Positions 17,900 through 28,608 of a stretch of DNA of 64,000 nucleotides are shown piece after piece (within the stretch, counting starts at the first letter, position 1; each line of letters begins with the position of its first letter). The translations under genes were made by a program, and so were the position numbers. The notes below the pieces were generated by a model, which ran no database searches, was not told where the DNA came from, and worked only from the letters and a program-made list of their open reading frames with translations. Source of the DNA: Phycisphaerae bacterium (GTDB lineage: Bacteria > Planctomycetota > Phycisphaerae > Phycisphaerales > UBA1924); assembly GCA_016794925.1 (NCBI GenBank), contig JAEUIW010000007.1, positions 62,001 to 126,000 of the forward strand, in the 5' to 3' direction.

Positions 17900-19432
17900 A
17901 TGGCCAGACTCCATGAATACCAGGGAAAATCCGCCCTCGCCCGCAACGCCATCCAGATCCCGAGAGGACGAGCCGTCACCTCACCCGAAGAGGCCATCCT
18001 GGCCGCGGCCGAACTGAATGGGCCCGTGGTCGTGAAGATCCAAGCCTGGACGACCGGGCGGGCCGCTCTCGGAGGGGTCGCGTTCGCGGATGCGCCCGAC
18101 CAGGCCGGTGCCCACGCGCGCCGCATGCTCGGCATGACCGTCGGGTCGTTCCCAGTCACGCACCTCCTGGTCGAAGAGAAGCTCCCGATCGCGCACGAGA
18201 TATTTGTGTCGCTCTCGATCGACGACCGGGCCCGCGCCCCGGTGATGCTGCTGGCCATGGGCGGCGGAACCGGCATCGAGGAGCGTGCCGCCTCCGTTCG
18301 ACGCATCCCCTGCGACGTGCGTGCCGGCCCGGACCGCGCCACGCTCGACGCCGCGCTCGCCTCGATGCCCCTTCCCCCTCAGGGACGCGCCAACCTTGCC
18401 CGCGCGATCGACCGGATCTTCGCGGCCGCACGCGCCCTCGAAGCTCGCTCCCTCGAAATCAACCCGCTCGTGCTCACGAGCGACGGCCGGACCGTGGCCG
18501 CCGATTGCCGCATCACCGTGGACGACTACGCCGTGATCCGGCACCCCGAACTGGGCATCGAGATCGCGCGGGAATTGGATCATCCCCCCACCCCGCTCGA
18601 GACGCTGGCCTACCGCATCGAGCAGCAGGATCATCGCGGCACGTTCTTCTTCGCGCAGATGAACGCCGCGCCCACGCCGGACTCGAAGGGACTCATCGGC
18701 TTCCACGGCGCCGGCGGCGGCGGCTCGATGATGTCCATGGACGCGATCACGAACGCCGGATTCACGATCGCGAACTTCTGCGACACATCCGGGAATCCAT
18801 CCCCAGCAAAGGTCTACCGCGCGGCTCGCGTCATCCTCGCTCAGCCCGGCCTGGTCGGGTACTTCGGCTCCGGCTCCGGTGTCGCCAACCAGGAGCAATT
18901 CTGGTCGGCCTACGGGCTCGCCAAGGCATTCTGGGAACTCGACCTTGACATCCCCGCCGTGATCCGTCTCGGCGGGAACACGGAGGATCGCGCCGTTGAC
19001 ATCCTGCATAGCGCATGCAAGGCCGCGTCGCTCCGCGCGCCGGTCGAAGCGTACCGCAAGTCGGATCCGCCCGCGCGAATCGCGGAACGCTTCGCCTCGC
19101 TCGTGGCCGATGCCCGCCGCGCCGGCGCCCAACCCTGGACCCCGCGCCCGCCCCGTCGGCCCGCGTTCGTCGGGACCGACGCGGCGGCGTGCATCCCCGT
19201 CCGGCAGGGCAGGCTGTGGATCGAGCTCGCGGCATGGAACAAGAACGCCCCGGCGATCATCGCGCGCGCATCGGGTCTGCTAAAGGACGATCGGGGCCGC
19301 CCCGCAACCGCGACTTCACCCGATGATTTCCTTACCAAGGACAGCGAGTCCATCGCGTGCGAGGTCGAGTGCCGGCGTGACGGCATCGAGGGAGTGTTCG
19401 TCGATCTCGACCTCGACCCCCGGTCCGCGTGA
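17900..19432 (+). CDS. SucC-like ATP-grasp CoA ligase, beta-type subunit with extra C-terminal region
   Basis: A 510-residue protein beginning MARLHEYQGKSALARNAIQI, the start of the ATP-grasp domain of succinyl-CoA synthetase beta subunits and ATP-citrate lyases. Residues to about 220 are the ATP-grasp part (VVVKIQAWTTGR, LEINPLVLTSDGRTVAAD). The CoA-ligase domain follows (LIGFHGAGGGGSMMSMDAI, VGYFGSGSGVANQEQFWSAY, DIPAVIRLGGNTEDRAVDIL). SucC normally has about 390 residues; here about 110 more follow and match nothing I recognise. No sucD (alpha subunit with the phosphohistidine) is adjacent. ATG 17885 is an alternative start five codons upstream. It may be a specialised acyl-CoA ligase subunit; the substrate is unknown. 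Confidence 0.8.
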   Translation: MARLHEYQGKSALARNAIQIPRGRAVTSPEEAILAAAELNGPVVVKIQAWTTGRAALGGVAFADAPDQAGAHARRMLGMTVGSFPVTHLLVEEKLPIAHEIFVSLSIDDRARAPVMLLAMGGGTGIEERAASVRRIPCDVRAGPDRATLDAALASMPLPPQGRANLARAIDRIFAAARALEARSLEINPLVLTSDGRTVAADCRITVDDYAVIRHPELGIEIARELDHPPTPLETLAYRIEQQDHRGTFFFAQMNAAPTPDSKGLIGFHGAGGGGSMMSMDAITNAGFTIANFCDTSGNPSPAKVYRAARVILAQPGLVGYFGSGSGVANQEQFWSAYGLAKAFWELDLDIPAVIRLGGNTEDRAVDILHSACKAASLRAPVEAYRKSDPPARIAERFASLVADARRAGAQPWTPRPPRRPAFVGTDAAACIPVRQGRLWIELAAWNKNAPAIIARASGLLKDDRGRPATATSPDDFLTKDSESIACEVECRRDGIEGVFVDLDLDPRSA

Positions 19433-19458
19433 CGCGCCCGACGAGCCCCTCCCGGGCT

Positions 19459-20940
19459 TCAGACCAGCGCCCGCAATTCCCGCCGCAGAACCTTCCCCGT
19501 CGCCGAGCGCGGCAGCACCGGCAGCACCCGCACCTCGGACGGAACCTTGTACCCCGCGAGCCGCTGCCGGCACAACGACAGCACCGCGTTCGGCTCGAAT
19601 TCCACGGGCCGCCCCGACTCGGGATCCGCATTCAACTCCACGAACGCCACCGGCACCTCGCCGCGCATCGGATCCACCATGCCCACCACGCCGCAGTCCT
19701 TGATCGCCGGGTGCGACCCGATCACGTCCTCGATCTCGCGCGGGAAGACGTTCTCCCCCCCCACGATGAGCATCTCCTTCAGGCGACCGGTGATGTACAG
19801 CGAACCGTCCGGATCCGTGCGGCCGATGTCCCCCGTTCGAAAAAACCCTCGCTCATCGAACGCCGCTTCCGTGAGCTCGGGCAGGCGGTAATACCCGCGC
19901 ATCACATTCGGACCCGCGATCCGGATCTCCCCGTCAACGCCCGGGCCCAGGTCGCGCCCCGTCGCCTGATCCACGATCCGCTCGATCACGCCCGGCAGCG
20001 GCCGGCCCACGCACCCGAGCCGAAACTCGTGCGGACGGCACCAGTTCGCCACCGGCGCGGTCTCGGTCAGGCCGTACCCCTCGTGGATCCGCACGCCGAA
20101 CCGATCCAGGAACCCGTCGAACACCGCGCGGGGCAGCGGCTCGCCGCCCGACACCACGAACCGGAGCGTCGCGAAGTCCTCGCGCCGCGCGTCCTTGACG
20201 TGCAGCAGCGCGTGGTACATCGAGGGGATCGCCACCAGCACCGTCGGCCGCTTCTCGCGCAGCTTCCGCACGATCCGGGCCGGCACGAACCGCGCCGAGT
20301 AGTGAACCGGGCAGCCCACGCTCAGCGGCAGCAGCGTGAGCACCGTGAGCCCGAAAGAGTGGAACTGCGGCAGCACGCCCACCACCACGTCGCGCTCGGT
20401 GAAATCGACCCACTCCTCGACCTGCTTCACGTTCGCGCGCAGGTTCCCGTGCGAGAGCATCACCCCCTTGGGACGGCCCGAAGTCCCCGAGGTGTACAGC
20501 AGCAGCGCGAGATCCGCGTCGTCGGGGTTCGCCGGCCAGCGCGCCTCGGGCACGGAACGAAAATCCAGGCCGTCCAGCTCGATCAGCGATGCGCCCCCGG
20601 GCCGGTAACCCATGAACTGCAGCATCGGGCCGGCCGTGATCACCGCGTCGCACCCGCAATCTCGGATGACGTACCCCAGCTCGTCCAGCTTGAGCAGGTA
20701 GTTCAAGGGCACCACCGTCCGCCCCAGGAACCACGCGCCCAGCGCCGCGACCGCGAACGCCCCGCCTGTCGGCAGCAGCACGCCGATCGTCTGGGAGCGC
20801 GACCGACGCTCGATCTCGCCCGCCGCGTGCAACGCCGCGACGATCAGGTCCATCCGGCGGTACGCCCGCGCGTCATCCGTCAACGCCAGCCGCGTGGGCC
20901 GATACAGGCACCGGCGGATAATCGGCCAATGCACGCTCAC
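19459..20940 (-). CDS. AMP-forming acyl-CoA synthetase (fatty-acyl ligase type)
   Basis: A 493-residue member of the ANL superfamily, which activates a carboxylate with ATP to an acyl-adenylate and then transfers it to CoA or another thiol. The P-loop-like A3 motif is LLLYTSGTSGRPKGVMLSHG; A5 is RIHEGYGLTETAPV; A7/A8 are FFRTGDIGRTDPDGSLYITG followed by RLKEMLIVGGENVFPREIED; and the A10 lysine lies in PRSATGKVLRREL. All motifs are complete. I place the start at GTG 20940; the upstream frame runs into the divergent lipoprotein region. It is convergent with the SucC-like ligase (26 bp between stops), which may point to a shared acyl-CoA role. Medium- to long-chain fatty acids are the likely substrates. 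Confidence 0.9.
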   Translation of the reverse strand: MSVHWPIIRRCLYRPTRLALTDDARAYRRMDLIVAALHAAGEIERRSRSQTIGVLLPTGGAFAVAALGAWFLGRTVVPLNYLLKLDELGYVIRDCGCDAVITAGPMLQFMGYRPGGASLIELDGLDFRSVPEARWPANPDDADLALLLYTSGTSGRPKGVMLSHGNLRANVKQVEEWVDFTERDVVVGVLPQFHSFGLTVLTLLPLSVGCPVHYSARFVPARIVRKLREKRPTVLVAIPSMYHALLHVKDARREDFATLRFVVSGGEPLPRAVFDGFLDRFGVRIHEGYGLTETAPVANWCRPHEFRLGCVGRPLPGVIERIVDQATGRDLGPGVDGEIRIAGPNVMRGYYRLPELTEAAFDERGFFRTGDIGRTDPDGSLYITGRLKEMLIVGGENVFPREIEDVIGSHPAIKDCGVVGMVDPMRGEVPVAFVELNADPESGRPVEFEPNAVLSLCRQRLAGYKVPSEVRVLPVLPRSATGKVLRRELRALV

Positions 20941-21030
20941 GCTCGCTCCTTCGTGCCGCCGATTCCGCCGGCGCGCCCAACCCCGGGCTCGCGTGTACTC
21001 TAACCGGAACCCGCAACGGAGAGCCAGCCC

Positions 21031-21819
21031 ATGGGCATGACGCGACGGTGGAAGTGGATCGCCTGGTCCGGCATGATCGCGCTCGCCGTCGCGGGCTGCG
21101 AGACCTCCGGCAGTCGCGCCACCGTGGCGGGATCTGACTACGCCGAGCTCTACAAGCAGCGCCGGTACGAGGAGGCCTACCGCCAGGCCGAGTCCGCCTA
21201 CAACTCGAGCGCCGGCGCCAAGCGCAACTGGGCCGCCCTCACCGCCGGGCTGTCGGCACACGCGCTGCAGCGCAACGCCTCCGCCGAAGGCTGGCTCGTC
21301 CCGCTCCTTGAGTCCGACGATTCCGAGGTAGCCGGCCGCGCGGGCGCCACGCTGGGCCTCATCGCCCAAAGCAGAGGTCAACACGAACACGCCTCCGCGA
21401 TGCTCATCAAGGCCTCGGGCCAGCTCAGCGGAAACGAGGCCGCACAGGCCCGCAAAGCCGCCGGAGATTCGCTCTGGACCATCGGACGCCAGCAGGAGGC
21501 ACGAACCCAGTGGGCCATGGCCGGTGCCGCGGCGAAGGACTCCAAGGTCAAGGCCGCGGCCGGCGAGCGCCTCGGGGGTTCAGAATTCGCCATCCAACTC
21601 GGCGCGTTTTCAGACCGCGGAGCGGCCGAGCGATCCGCGGCGGCCGCACGAGGCCCCGCCGAGCGCGCCGGTCAGGGTTCTCCCCGAATCGTGGAGGGGC
21701 AAGACTCGCGGAATCGGTCGATGTACTTCGTACAGGTGGGCCGCTTTGCCTCGCGTTCCACCGCGAAGGAAACACTCAATCGCCTCGGAATCCAGGGGAT
21801 CATCACTATCGCAAAATAG
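21031..21819 (+). CDS. SPOR-domain lipoprotein
   Basis: A 262-residue exported lipoprotein: signal peptide residues 1-23 ending in the lipobox AVAGC. The middle (about 35-170) is a helical, TPR-like region (DYAELYKQRRYEEAYRQAES and further repeats). The C-terminal 75 residues form a SPOR domain with its two matching half-repeats, FAIQLGAFSDRGAAERSA and YFVQVGRFASRSTAKETLNR. SPOR domains bind denuded peptidoglycan glycans at division septa. Planctomycetota have unusual, FtsZ-less division, so a peptidoglycan-binding lipoprotein here is of interest. ATG 21037 is a possible second start. It is divergent from the acyl-CoA synthetase, 90 bp apart. Confidence 0.83.
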   Translation: MGMTRRWKWIAWSGMIALAVAGCETSGSRATVAGSDYAELYKQRRYEEAYRQAESAYNSSAGAKRNWAALTAGLSAHALQRNASAEGWLVPLLESDDSEVAGRAGATLGLIAQSRGQHEHASAMLIKASGQLSGNEAAQARKAAGDSLWTIGRQQEARTQWAMAGAAAKDSKVKAAAGERLGGSEFAIQLGAFSDRGAAERSAAAARGPAERAGQGSPRIVEGQDSRNRSMYFVQVGRFASRSTAKETLNRLGIQGIITIAK

Positions 21820-21888
21820 TTATGGGACGACAAAATCGAGGAACTTGTGGCAGTTCTGAGAGTAAGTAGACAAGGGACCAACTTCGCG

Positions 21889-21907
21889 GCGAAGGCCCGC
21901 CCTTCGC
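21889..21907 (+). terminator. Hairpin between the SPOR lipoprotein and the next gene
   Basis: GCGAAGG (21889-21895) and CCTTCGC (21901-21907) form a 7-bp stem with a 5-nt loop, 70 nt after the lipoprotein stop. An overlapping 6-bp palindrome (CTTCGC-G-GCGAAG) competes for the left arm. There is no T-run. Confidence 0.35.
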
Positions 21908-21965
21908 GGCTGTAGTTGCATTCGAAAAAAGACCGGTCGCTCGTTCGGGTTTGTTGGAGCATCGC

Positions 21966-23039
21966 ATGACGAACTCGATCCGATCCAACCTGATTTCTTT
22001 CGGGACGCTGGCTTTGGTTTTCCACGGGGCGGGTCTGATCGCGCCGGCACAAGCCCTTGCGCAGGAAGCCCGGTCGCCATACGAGGCGTTGGTTCGCGAC
22101 CCGGACAGCCCCGCGGCGAGAGCCGATGCCGCCCGAAACAAGCGCCGGATCGAGCTCGAGCAGCAGATGAAACGCATCCGGCTCAAGCACTTCGGCAACG
22201 TGCGGAAACCCGAGCTGCGTCAGGCCGGAATCGAGCAGCTCAAGGACTTCATCGAACCGCTGGCCTTCCCGGCGCTGCTCAGCGTGTTCGAGCGCGAGGG
22301 CCGCGACGTGCGCGAAGCGATCCTCGATCATCTGGCCGGGCAGAAGACCGAGGACGCCGACGCCACGATGACCTGGGGCGCGGTATTCGATCAGGACGAG
22401 TGGTTCCGCGATCAGGCGCTCCGCCGCGTCAAGTCGAGGGCGGACGAGACCGGCTCGGTCTCCAACAAGGTCAAGTGGAGCATCGCCGCGGGCCTGAAGA
22501 GCCCTGAGAATGCCCCTCTCACCGCCGCGGCCCGCGCCGCGGAGGTCCTCCAGCTCTTCGAAGCCATCCCCATGATCGTCGCGTCCCAGGTGGGCGGCCC
22601 GTCAACATCATCAACCGCCTGGTCGGGGGGGGCGAACGACCCCGCCGCCGCGCAGATCGTGGTCGGCACGCAACGTTCATTCGTCGCGGACCTGAACCCT
22701 GTTGTCGGTCAGAGCGCCGTCGCTTTCGATCCGGTCATCGGAGTGCTCAACGAGGGCACCGTGCTGCGCGTCTTCGATGCGTCCGTGGTCACCTACCACA
22801 CGGAGGTCCATTACGCGTTGCAACGCCTGAGCCGATCGGGCTGGGGCGGACGCTCGGTGGACCATCTCGGATGGGACCAGCAGAAGTGGCTCGAGTGGTA
22901 CCACAACGAGCTGGTTCCCTTCCGCCGCGCGGTGGAGGCCGAGGAAGCGAAACTCAACAAGCTCGAACGGTTGGCTGCTGAAAAGTCGGCCGAGCCCGCG
23001 CCGGCCTCCACCGCTGATCCAGCCGACGGCGGCGGCTGA
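21966..23039 (+). CDS. Secreted HEAT-repeat-like protein of unknown function
   Basis: A 357-residue protein with a cleavable signal (about residues 1-32, cleavage near AQALAQ). Residues about 40-190 form helical pairs rich in Arg and Leu that look like HEAT repeats (LRQAGIEQLKDFIEPLAFPA, and REAILDHLAGQKTEDADATM). The second half holds a segment with many Trp/Tyr residues (WGGRSVDHLGWDQQKWLEWY) and a charged tail. I know of no enzyme with this pattern. ATG 21966 is preferred over 21951 because the signal peptide follows directly. It is convergent with acpS (43 bp between stops). Confidence 0.65.
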   Translation: MTNSIRSNLISFGTLALVFHGAGLIAPAQALAQEARSPYEALVRDPDSPAARADAARNKRRIELEQQMKRIRLKHFGNVRKPELRQAGIEQLKDFIEPLAFPALLSVFEREGRDVREAILDHLAGQKTEDADATMTWGAVFDQDEWFRDQALRRVKSRADETGSVSNKVKWSIAAGLKSPENAPLTAAARAAEVLQLFEAIPMIVASQVGGPSTSSTAWSGGANDPAAAQIVVGTQRSFVADLNPVVGQSAVAFDPVIGVLNEGTVLRVFDASVVTYHTEVHYALQRLSRSGWGGRSVDHLGWDQQKWLEWYHNELVPFRRAVEAEEAKLNKLERLAAEKSAEPAPASTADPADGGG

Positions 23040-23082
23040 ACCGCCGTGGCCGCCCGCGCCCGATTGGCCCCTTCCCCCTTGG

Positions 23083-23466
23083 CTACCTCGAATCGCCCGC
23101 GAGCACGGAAGCCATCGCGAACCCGCCCGCGTGAGAGAGCGAAACCAGCCAGGCTGAAATGCCCCGTTCCGCGGCAACTTCCGCGGCCCTTCCCGTGACC
23201 ACGAGCATCGGCTCCCCCGAGTCCCGCCTGAGGACCTGGACGTCCGTCCACCGGATCCCGCCGGTCAGGCCCGTTCCGAGCGCCTTTAGCGCGGCCTCCT
23301 TCGCCGCGAAACGGACCCCGAGATGTTCCGCGGCACGCCGGCCGGTGGAATCGGCCTGCTCGGCCGGCGAGAAGCACCGTTCGAGGAACCGCAGGCCGTG
23401 GCGCCGGAGCAACTGTTCGATGCGGGCAACCGGCACGAGATCCACTCCGTGAGCGATCACGTCCAT
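23083..23466 (-). CDS. acpS: Holo-[acyl-carrier-protein] synthase
   Basis: AcpS moves the 4'-phosphopantetheine arm of CoA onto a serine of apo-ACP for fatty acid synthesis. The product is 127 residues, normal for the family. The N-terminal IAHGVDLVPVARIEQLL has the Mg-binding Asp, and FAAKEAALKALGTG carries the second signature with its Glu and Lys. WLVSLSHAGGFAMASVLA closes the fold. It is the last gene in the minus-strand chaperone cluster, 16 bp after fmdB. No ACP or other fatty-acid gene is near, apart from the acyl-CoA synthetase upstream. Confidence 0.93.
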   Translation of the reverse strand: MDVIAHGVDLVPVARIEQLLRRHGLRFLERCFSPAEQADSTGRRAAEHLGVRFAAKEAALKALGTGLTGGIRWTDVQVLRRDSGEPMLVVTGRAAEVAAERGISAWLVSLSHAGGFAMASVLAGDSR

Positions 23467-23482
23467 GGGCGCGTCCGCGGGT

Positions 23483-23848
23483 TCACGGGGCGTCGCCCGG
23501 CTTTTTCGCTCTGCGCTTCGTTCGCGCCGGAGCGGGATTGTCGCCCTTGGGCTCGGCCTTCGTTGCCGCCTTGGGCTCGGGCTTACTCTCACCCTTGGTC
23601 TCCGACTTGGAATCCGCCTTCGTCGGCGGCTTCGTCTCCGCGTCGGCACTCTTCTTATACGACTCCGAGCGGTAGTCGGTCTGATAGAACCCCGAACCCT
23701 TGAACAGCACCGCCGCGCCCGTGCCAATGAGGCGTTCGAGCATCTGCCGCGCGCACTTGGGACACTTCCGGATCGGCGAAGCCGTCATCGACTGGAATTG
23801 CTCGAACTCGTGGCCGCAGGACTTGCACCGGTAGTCGTACGTGGGCAT
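23483..23848 (-). CDS. FmdB-family zinc-ribbon regulatory protein
   Basis: A 121-residue protein. The first 60 residues are the FmdB zinc ribbon: MPTYDYRCKSCGHEFEQFQS, then KCPKCARQMLERLIGTGAAV. The four cysteines (C-x2-C and C-x2-C) bind one zinc. GSGFYQTDYRS is the normal end of the domain. The rest is a Lys/Glu/Pro/Ala-rich disordered tail (ETKPPTKADSKSETKGESKP). FmdB was first tied to amide/formamidase regulation but most members have no proven role. Its position between grpE and acpS may hint at a part in proteostasis or ribosome-associated control; this is inference only. Confidence 0.88.
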   Translation of the reverse strand: MPTYDYRCKSCGHEFEQFQSMTASPIRKCPKCARQMLERLIGTGAAVLFKGSGFYQTDYRSESYKKSADAETKPPTKADSKSETKGESKPEPKAATKAEPKGDNPAPARTKRRAKKPGDAP

Positions 23849-23866
23849 GCTCGGACTCCAGCGGGC

Positions 23867-24403
23867 TCAGGCCCCCGGCGCGGGCGCGACAGTCACCTGC
23901 GCGGGCCGGATCACGCGATCGTTCAGTGTGTATCCGGAGCGCAACGTGCGGACCACCCGCCCCGGCTCGACGCCCTGCTCGCTCTGCCGCAGCATGGCTT
24001 GATGGCGCTGCGGGTCGAACTCGTCGTTGGGTAACGGGCTGAGCACCCCGACGCCCTGCGACTCGAGCACGCGGACGAACTCCTCCCGGATCGCCTTGAC
24101 GCCGCGCATCAGGCTCTCGGAATCCGAGCAGGACGCGGCCGGGCCGAGGGCCAGATCAAGGTGGTCGAGCACCGGCACGACCGACTGCAGCACCGACGAC
24201 GCCCCCTGCGCCCGCGCCTCCTGCTCGTTCAGCAGCGCACGGCGGTGGTAGTTCTGAAAATCGGCCAGCGCCCGCTTGTACTTCTCGAGCGCATCGTCGC
24301 GTTCGGCGGTCAGCCGCTCGATTGTCTCGGCCCACTCCACGCCCGGACCGGCCTGTTCGGGACTTGGCGGTGAGATGTCATCTTTTTTCTTGAACGGAAT
24401 CAT
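23867..24403 (-). CDS. grpE: GrpE nucleotide-exchange factor
   Basis: Co-chaperone that releases ADP from DnaK. The 178-residue product has a variable N-terminus (MIPFKKKDDISPPSPEQAGP), a long coiled-coil helix (ETIERLTAERDDALEKYKRA, LADFQNYHRRALLNEQEARA) and the C-terminal beta domain ending in VVRTLRSGYTLNDRVIRPAQ, which docks on DnaK. It follows dnaJ by 6 bp on the same strand. dnaK is not in the window. Confidence 0.95.
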   Translation of the reverse strand: MIPFKKKDDISPPSPEQAGPGVEWAETIERLTAERDDALEKYKRALADFQNYHRRALLNEQEARAQGASSVLQSVVPVLDHLDLALGPAASCSDSESLMRGVKAIREEFVRVLESQGVGVLSPLPNDEFDPQRHQAMLRQSEQGVEPGRVVRTLRSGYTLNDRVIRPAQVTVAPAPGA

Positions 24404-24409
24404 GTTGAT

Positions 24410-27341
<2,932 letters not shown>

Positions 27342-27506
27342 GTCTTGATTCCCTGATTCTGAGCATCGGGCACCGGGACGCCTGCCCCGGCCGACGCGGA
27401 CTCGCTGACCTCACTCACCCCGTCACACTCCGGTCGTCCCCATGAGGTCCGAACGGAGCACCGCCGGCGCGTCTCGGGCCCCCCGGTCCGAAACCGGTGG
27501 TCCGGA

Positions 27507-27797
27507 TTACCCTTCGAGCACACCGAGCAGCTCGGACTCCTTGATGATCAGATGCTTCTCGCCCTTGATCTCGACTTCGGAGCCCGCGTACTTGCCGTAG
27601 ACCACGGTGTCGCCCTTGCGAACGCTCATCTCGGCGCGCTTGCCGTTGTCGAGGCGCTTGCCGGGCCCGGTGGCGACCACCCGGCCGCGGACGGGCTTCT
27701 CTTTCGCGGACTCGGGGAGGAAGATGCCCGAGGCGGTCTTGGACTCGGTCTCGATGGGCTTGACCAGAACACGATCTTCGAGCGGCTTGACTGACAT
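27507..27797 (-). CDS. groES: Co-chaperonin GroES
   Basis: The lid of the GroEL chamber; 96 residues from ATG 27797 (a long open frame upstream runs into the dedA gene and is not coding). MSVKPLEDRVLVKPIETESK begins the fold, the mobile loop is SKTASGIFLPESAKEKPVRG with the hydrophobic GIFLP contact to GroEL, and EVEIKGEKHLIIKESELLGV ends it. It is the only groES in the window and must serve at least the neighbouring groEL2 and possibly groEL1 as well. A strong hairpin lies 46 bp upstream, between dedA and groES. Confidence 0.97.
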   Translation of the reverse strand: MSVKPLEDRVLVKPIETESKTASGIFLPESAKEKPVRGRVVATGPGKRLDNGKRAEMSVRKGDTVVYGKYAGSEVEIKGEKHLIIKESELLGVLEG

Positions 27798-27842
27798 GGA
27801 TGAACTCCGATTGACTGAAGTGCGTGACATGCTTGCGTAACT

Positions 27843-27870
27843 CGGGCCGCCCGGCGCTCGGGCTGGCCCG
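27843..27870 (-). terminator. Strong GC hairpin between dedA and groES
   Basis: Arms CGGGCC+GCCCG (27843-27853) and CGGGC+T+GGCCCG (27859-27870) form an 11-bp stem with one bulged T and a 5-nt loop. It begins a few bases after the dedA stop. No T-run follows. It may end the groEL1-dedA transcript and leave groES-groEL2 to its own promoter, or protect RNA ends. Confidence 0.5.
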
Positions 27871-27876
27871 CCCGAC

Positions 27877-28551
27877 TCATGCTGAACCTCGCCCCTGCCG
27901 GCGCGACTGCCAGAACTCAAACGCCAGCGGCAGGAGCGAAACGATGATGATCCCGACCACCACGGCCTCGAAGTGCTTCTTGACGAATTCGATGTTGCCG
28001 AACAGATGCCCCGCGCCGACACACACGCCGACCCAGGCCACCCCGCCGACGACATTGTAAATCAGGAACCGGCCGTAGTTCATGGCCCCCGCGCCGGCCA
28101 CGAACGGGACGAAAGTCCGCACGATGGGCACGAACCGTCCCAGGATGACGGCCTTGCCGCCGTACTTCTCGAAGAACGCGTGCGCCCGCTCCAGGTGCCT
28201 GCGGTTCAGCGCCCGCTCCAGGAGCGTCGGCGTTTCCCCGGGTTCGGTCCGGAACACTCGGGGGCCGATGTACTTGCCGACATGGTAATTCACGGCATCG
28301 CCGATCACGGCCGCGACCGTGAGCAGGGCCATGATCGTCCAGACATTGATCGAGCCGCGGGCGGCGAGGGCGCCCACGGTGAAGAGCAGCGAATCGCCGG
28401 GAAGGAACGGCATGATCACGAGCCCGGTCTCCGCGAAGATGATCGCGAAGAGCAGCGCGTACACCCAGACGCCGTGATCGGCGACGAACCGATCCAGGAA
28501 GCCGGGCAGGTCCCGGAACAGCGCGAGGAAATTGTCCAGCAGCTCGTGCAT
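27877..28551 (-). CDS. DedA-family (VTT/SNARE-associated) membrane protein
   Basis: A 224-residue polytopic inner-membrane protein. The diagnostic DedA segments are ETGLVIMPFLPGDSLLFTVG (with the conserved Glu and PGD), GRFVPIVRTFVPFVAGAGAM (with the functionally important arginines) and FLIYNVVGGVAWVGVCVGAG. Family members are flippase-type lipid transporters, chiefly for undecaprenyl phosphate or phosphatidylethanolamine, and support membrane and drug homeostasis. It sits between the two groEL genes on the same strand, which is unusual; it may be a passenger. Its C-terminus is basic (QSRRQGRGSA). Confidence 0.92.
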   Translation of the reverse strand: MHELLDNFLALFRDLPGFLDRFVADHGVWVYALLFAIIFAETGLVIMPFLPGDSLLFTVGALAARGSINVWTIMALLTVAAVIGDAVNYHVGKYIGPRVFRTEPGETPTLLERALNRRHLERAHAFFEKYGGKAVILGRFVPIVRTFVPFVAGAGAMNYGRFLIYNVVGGVAWVGVCVGAGHLFGNIEFVKKHFEAVVVGIIIVSLLPLAFEFWQSRRQGRGSA

Positions 28552-28608
28552 GCAATGCTTTCCCGCGATGCCGCCCGGTACGCATGACGCTCACCCGCCT
28601 CGCACGGT

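Noticed and set aside
19433..19458. Terminator between the SucC-like and acyl-CoA synthetase genes
   Set aside because: Only a 5-bp GCCCG/CGGGC pairing with a 12-nt loop and no T-run.
19429..21003. 524-codon open frame on the plus strand opposite the acyl-CoA synthetase
   Set aside because: His/Arg/Pro-rich shadow of a complete ANL-family enzyme.
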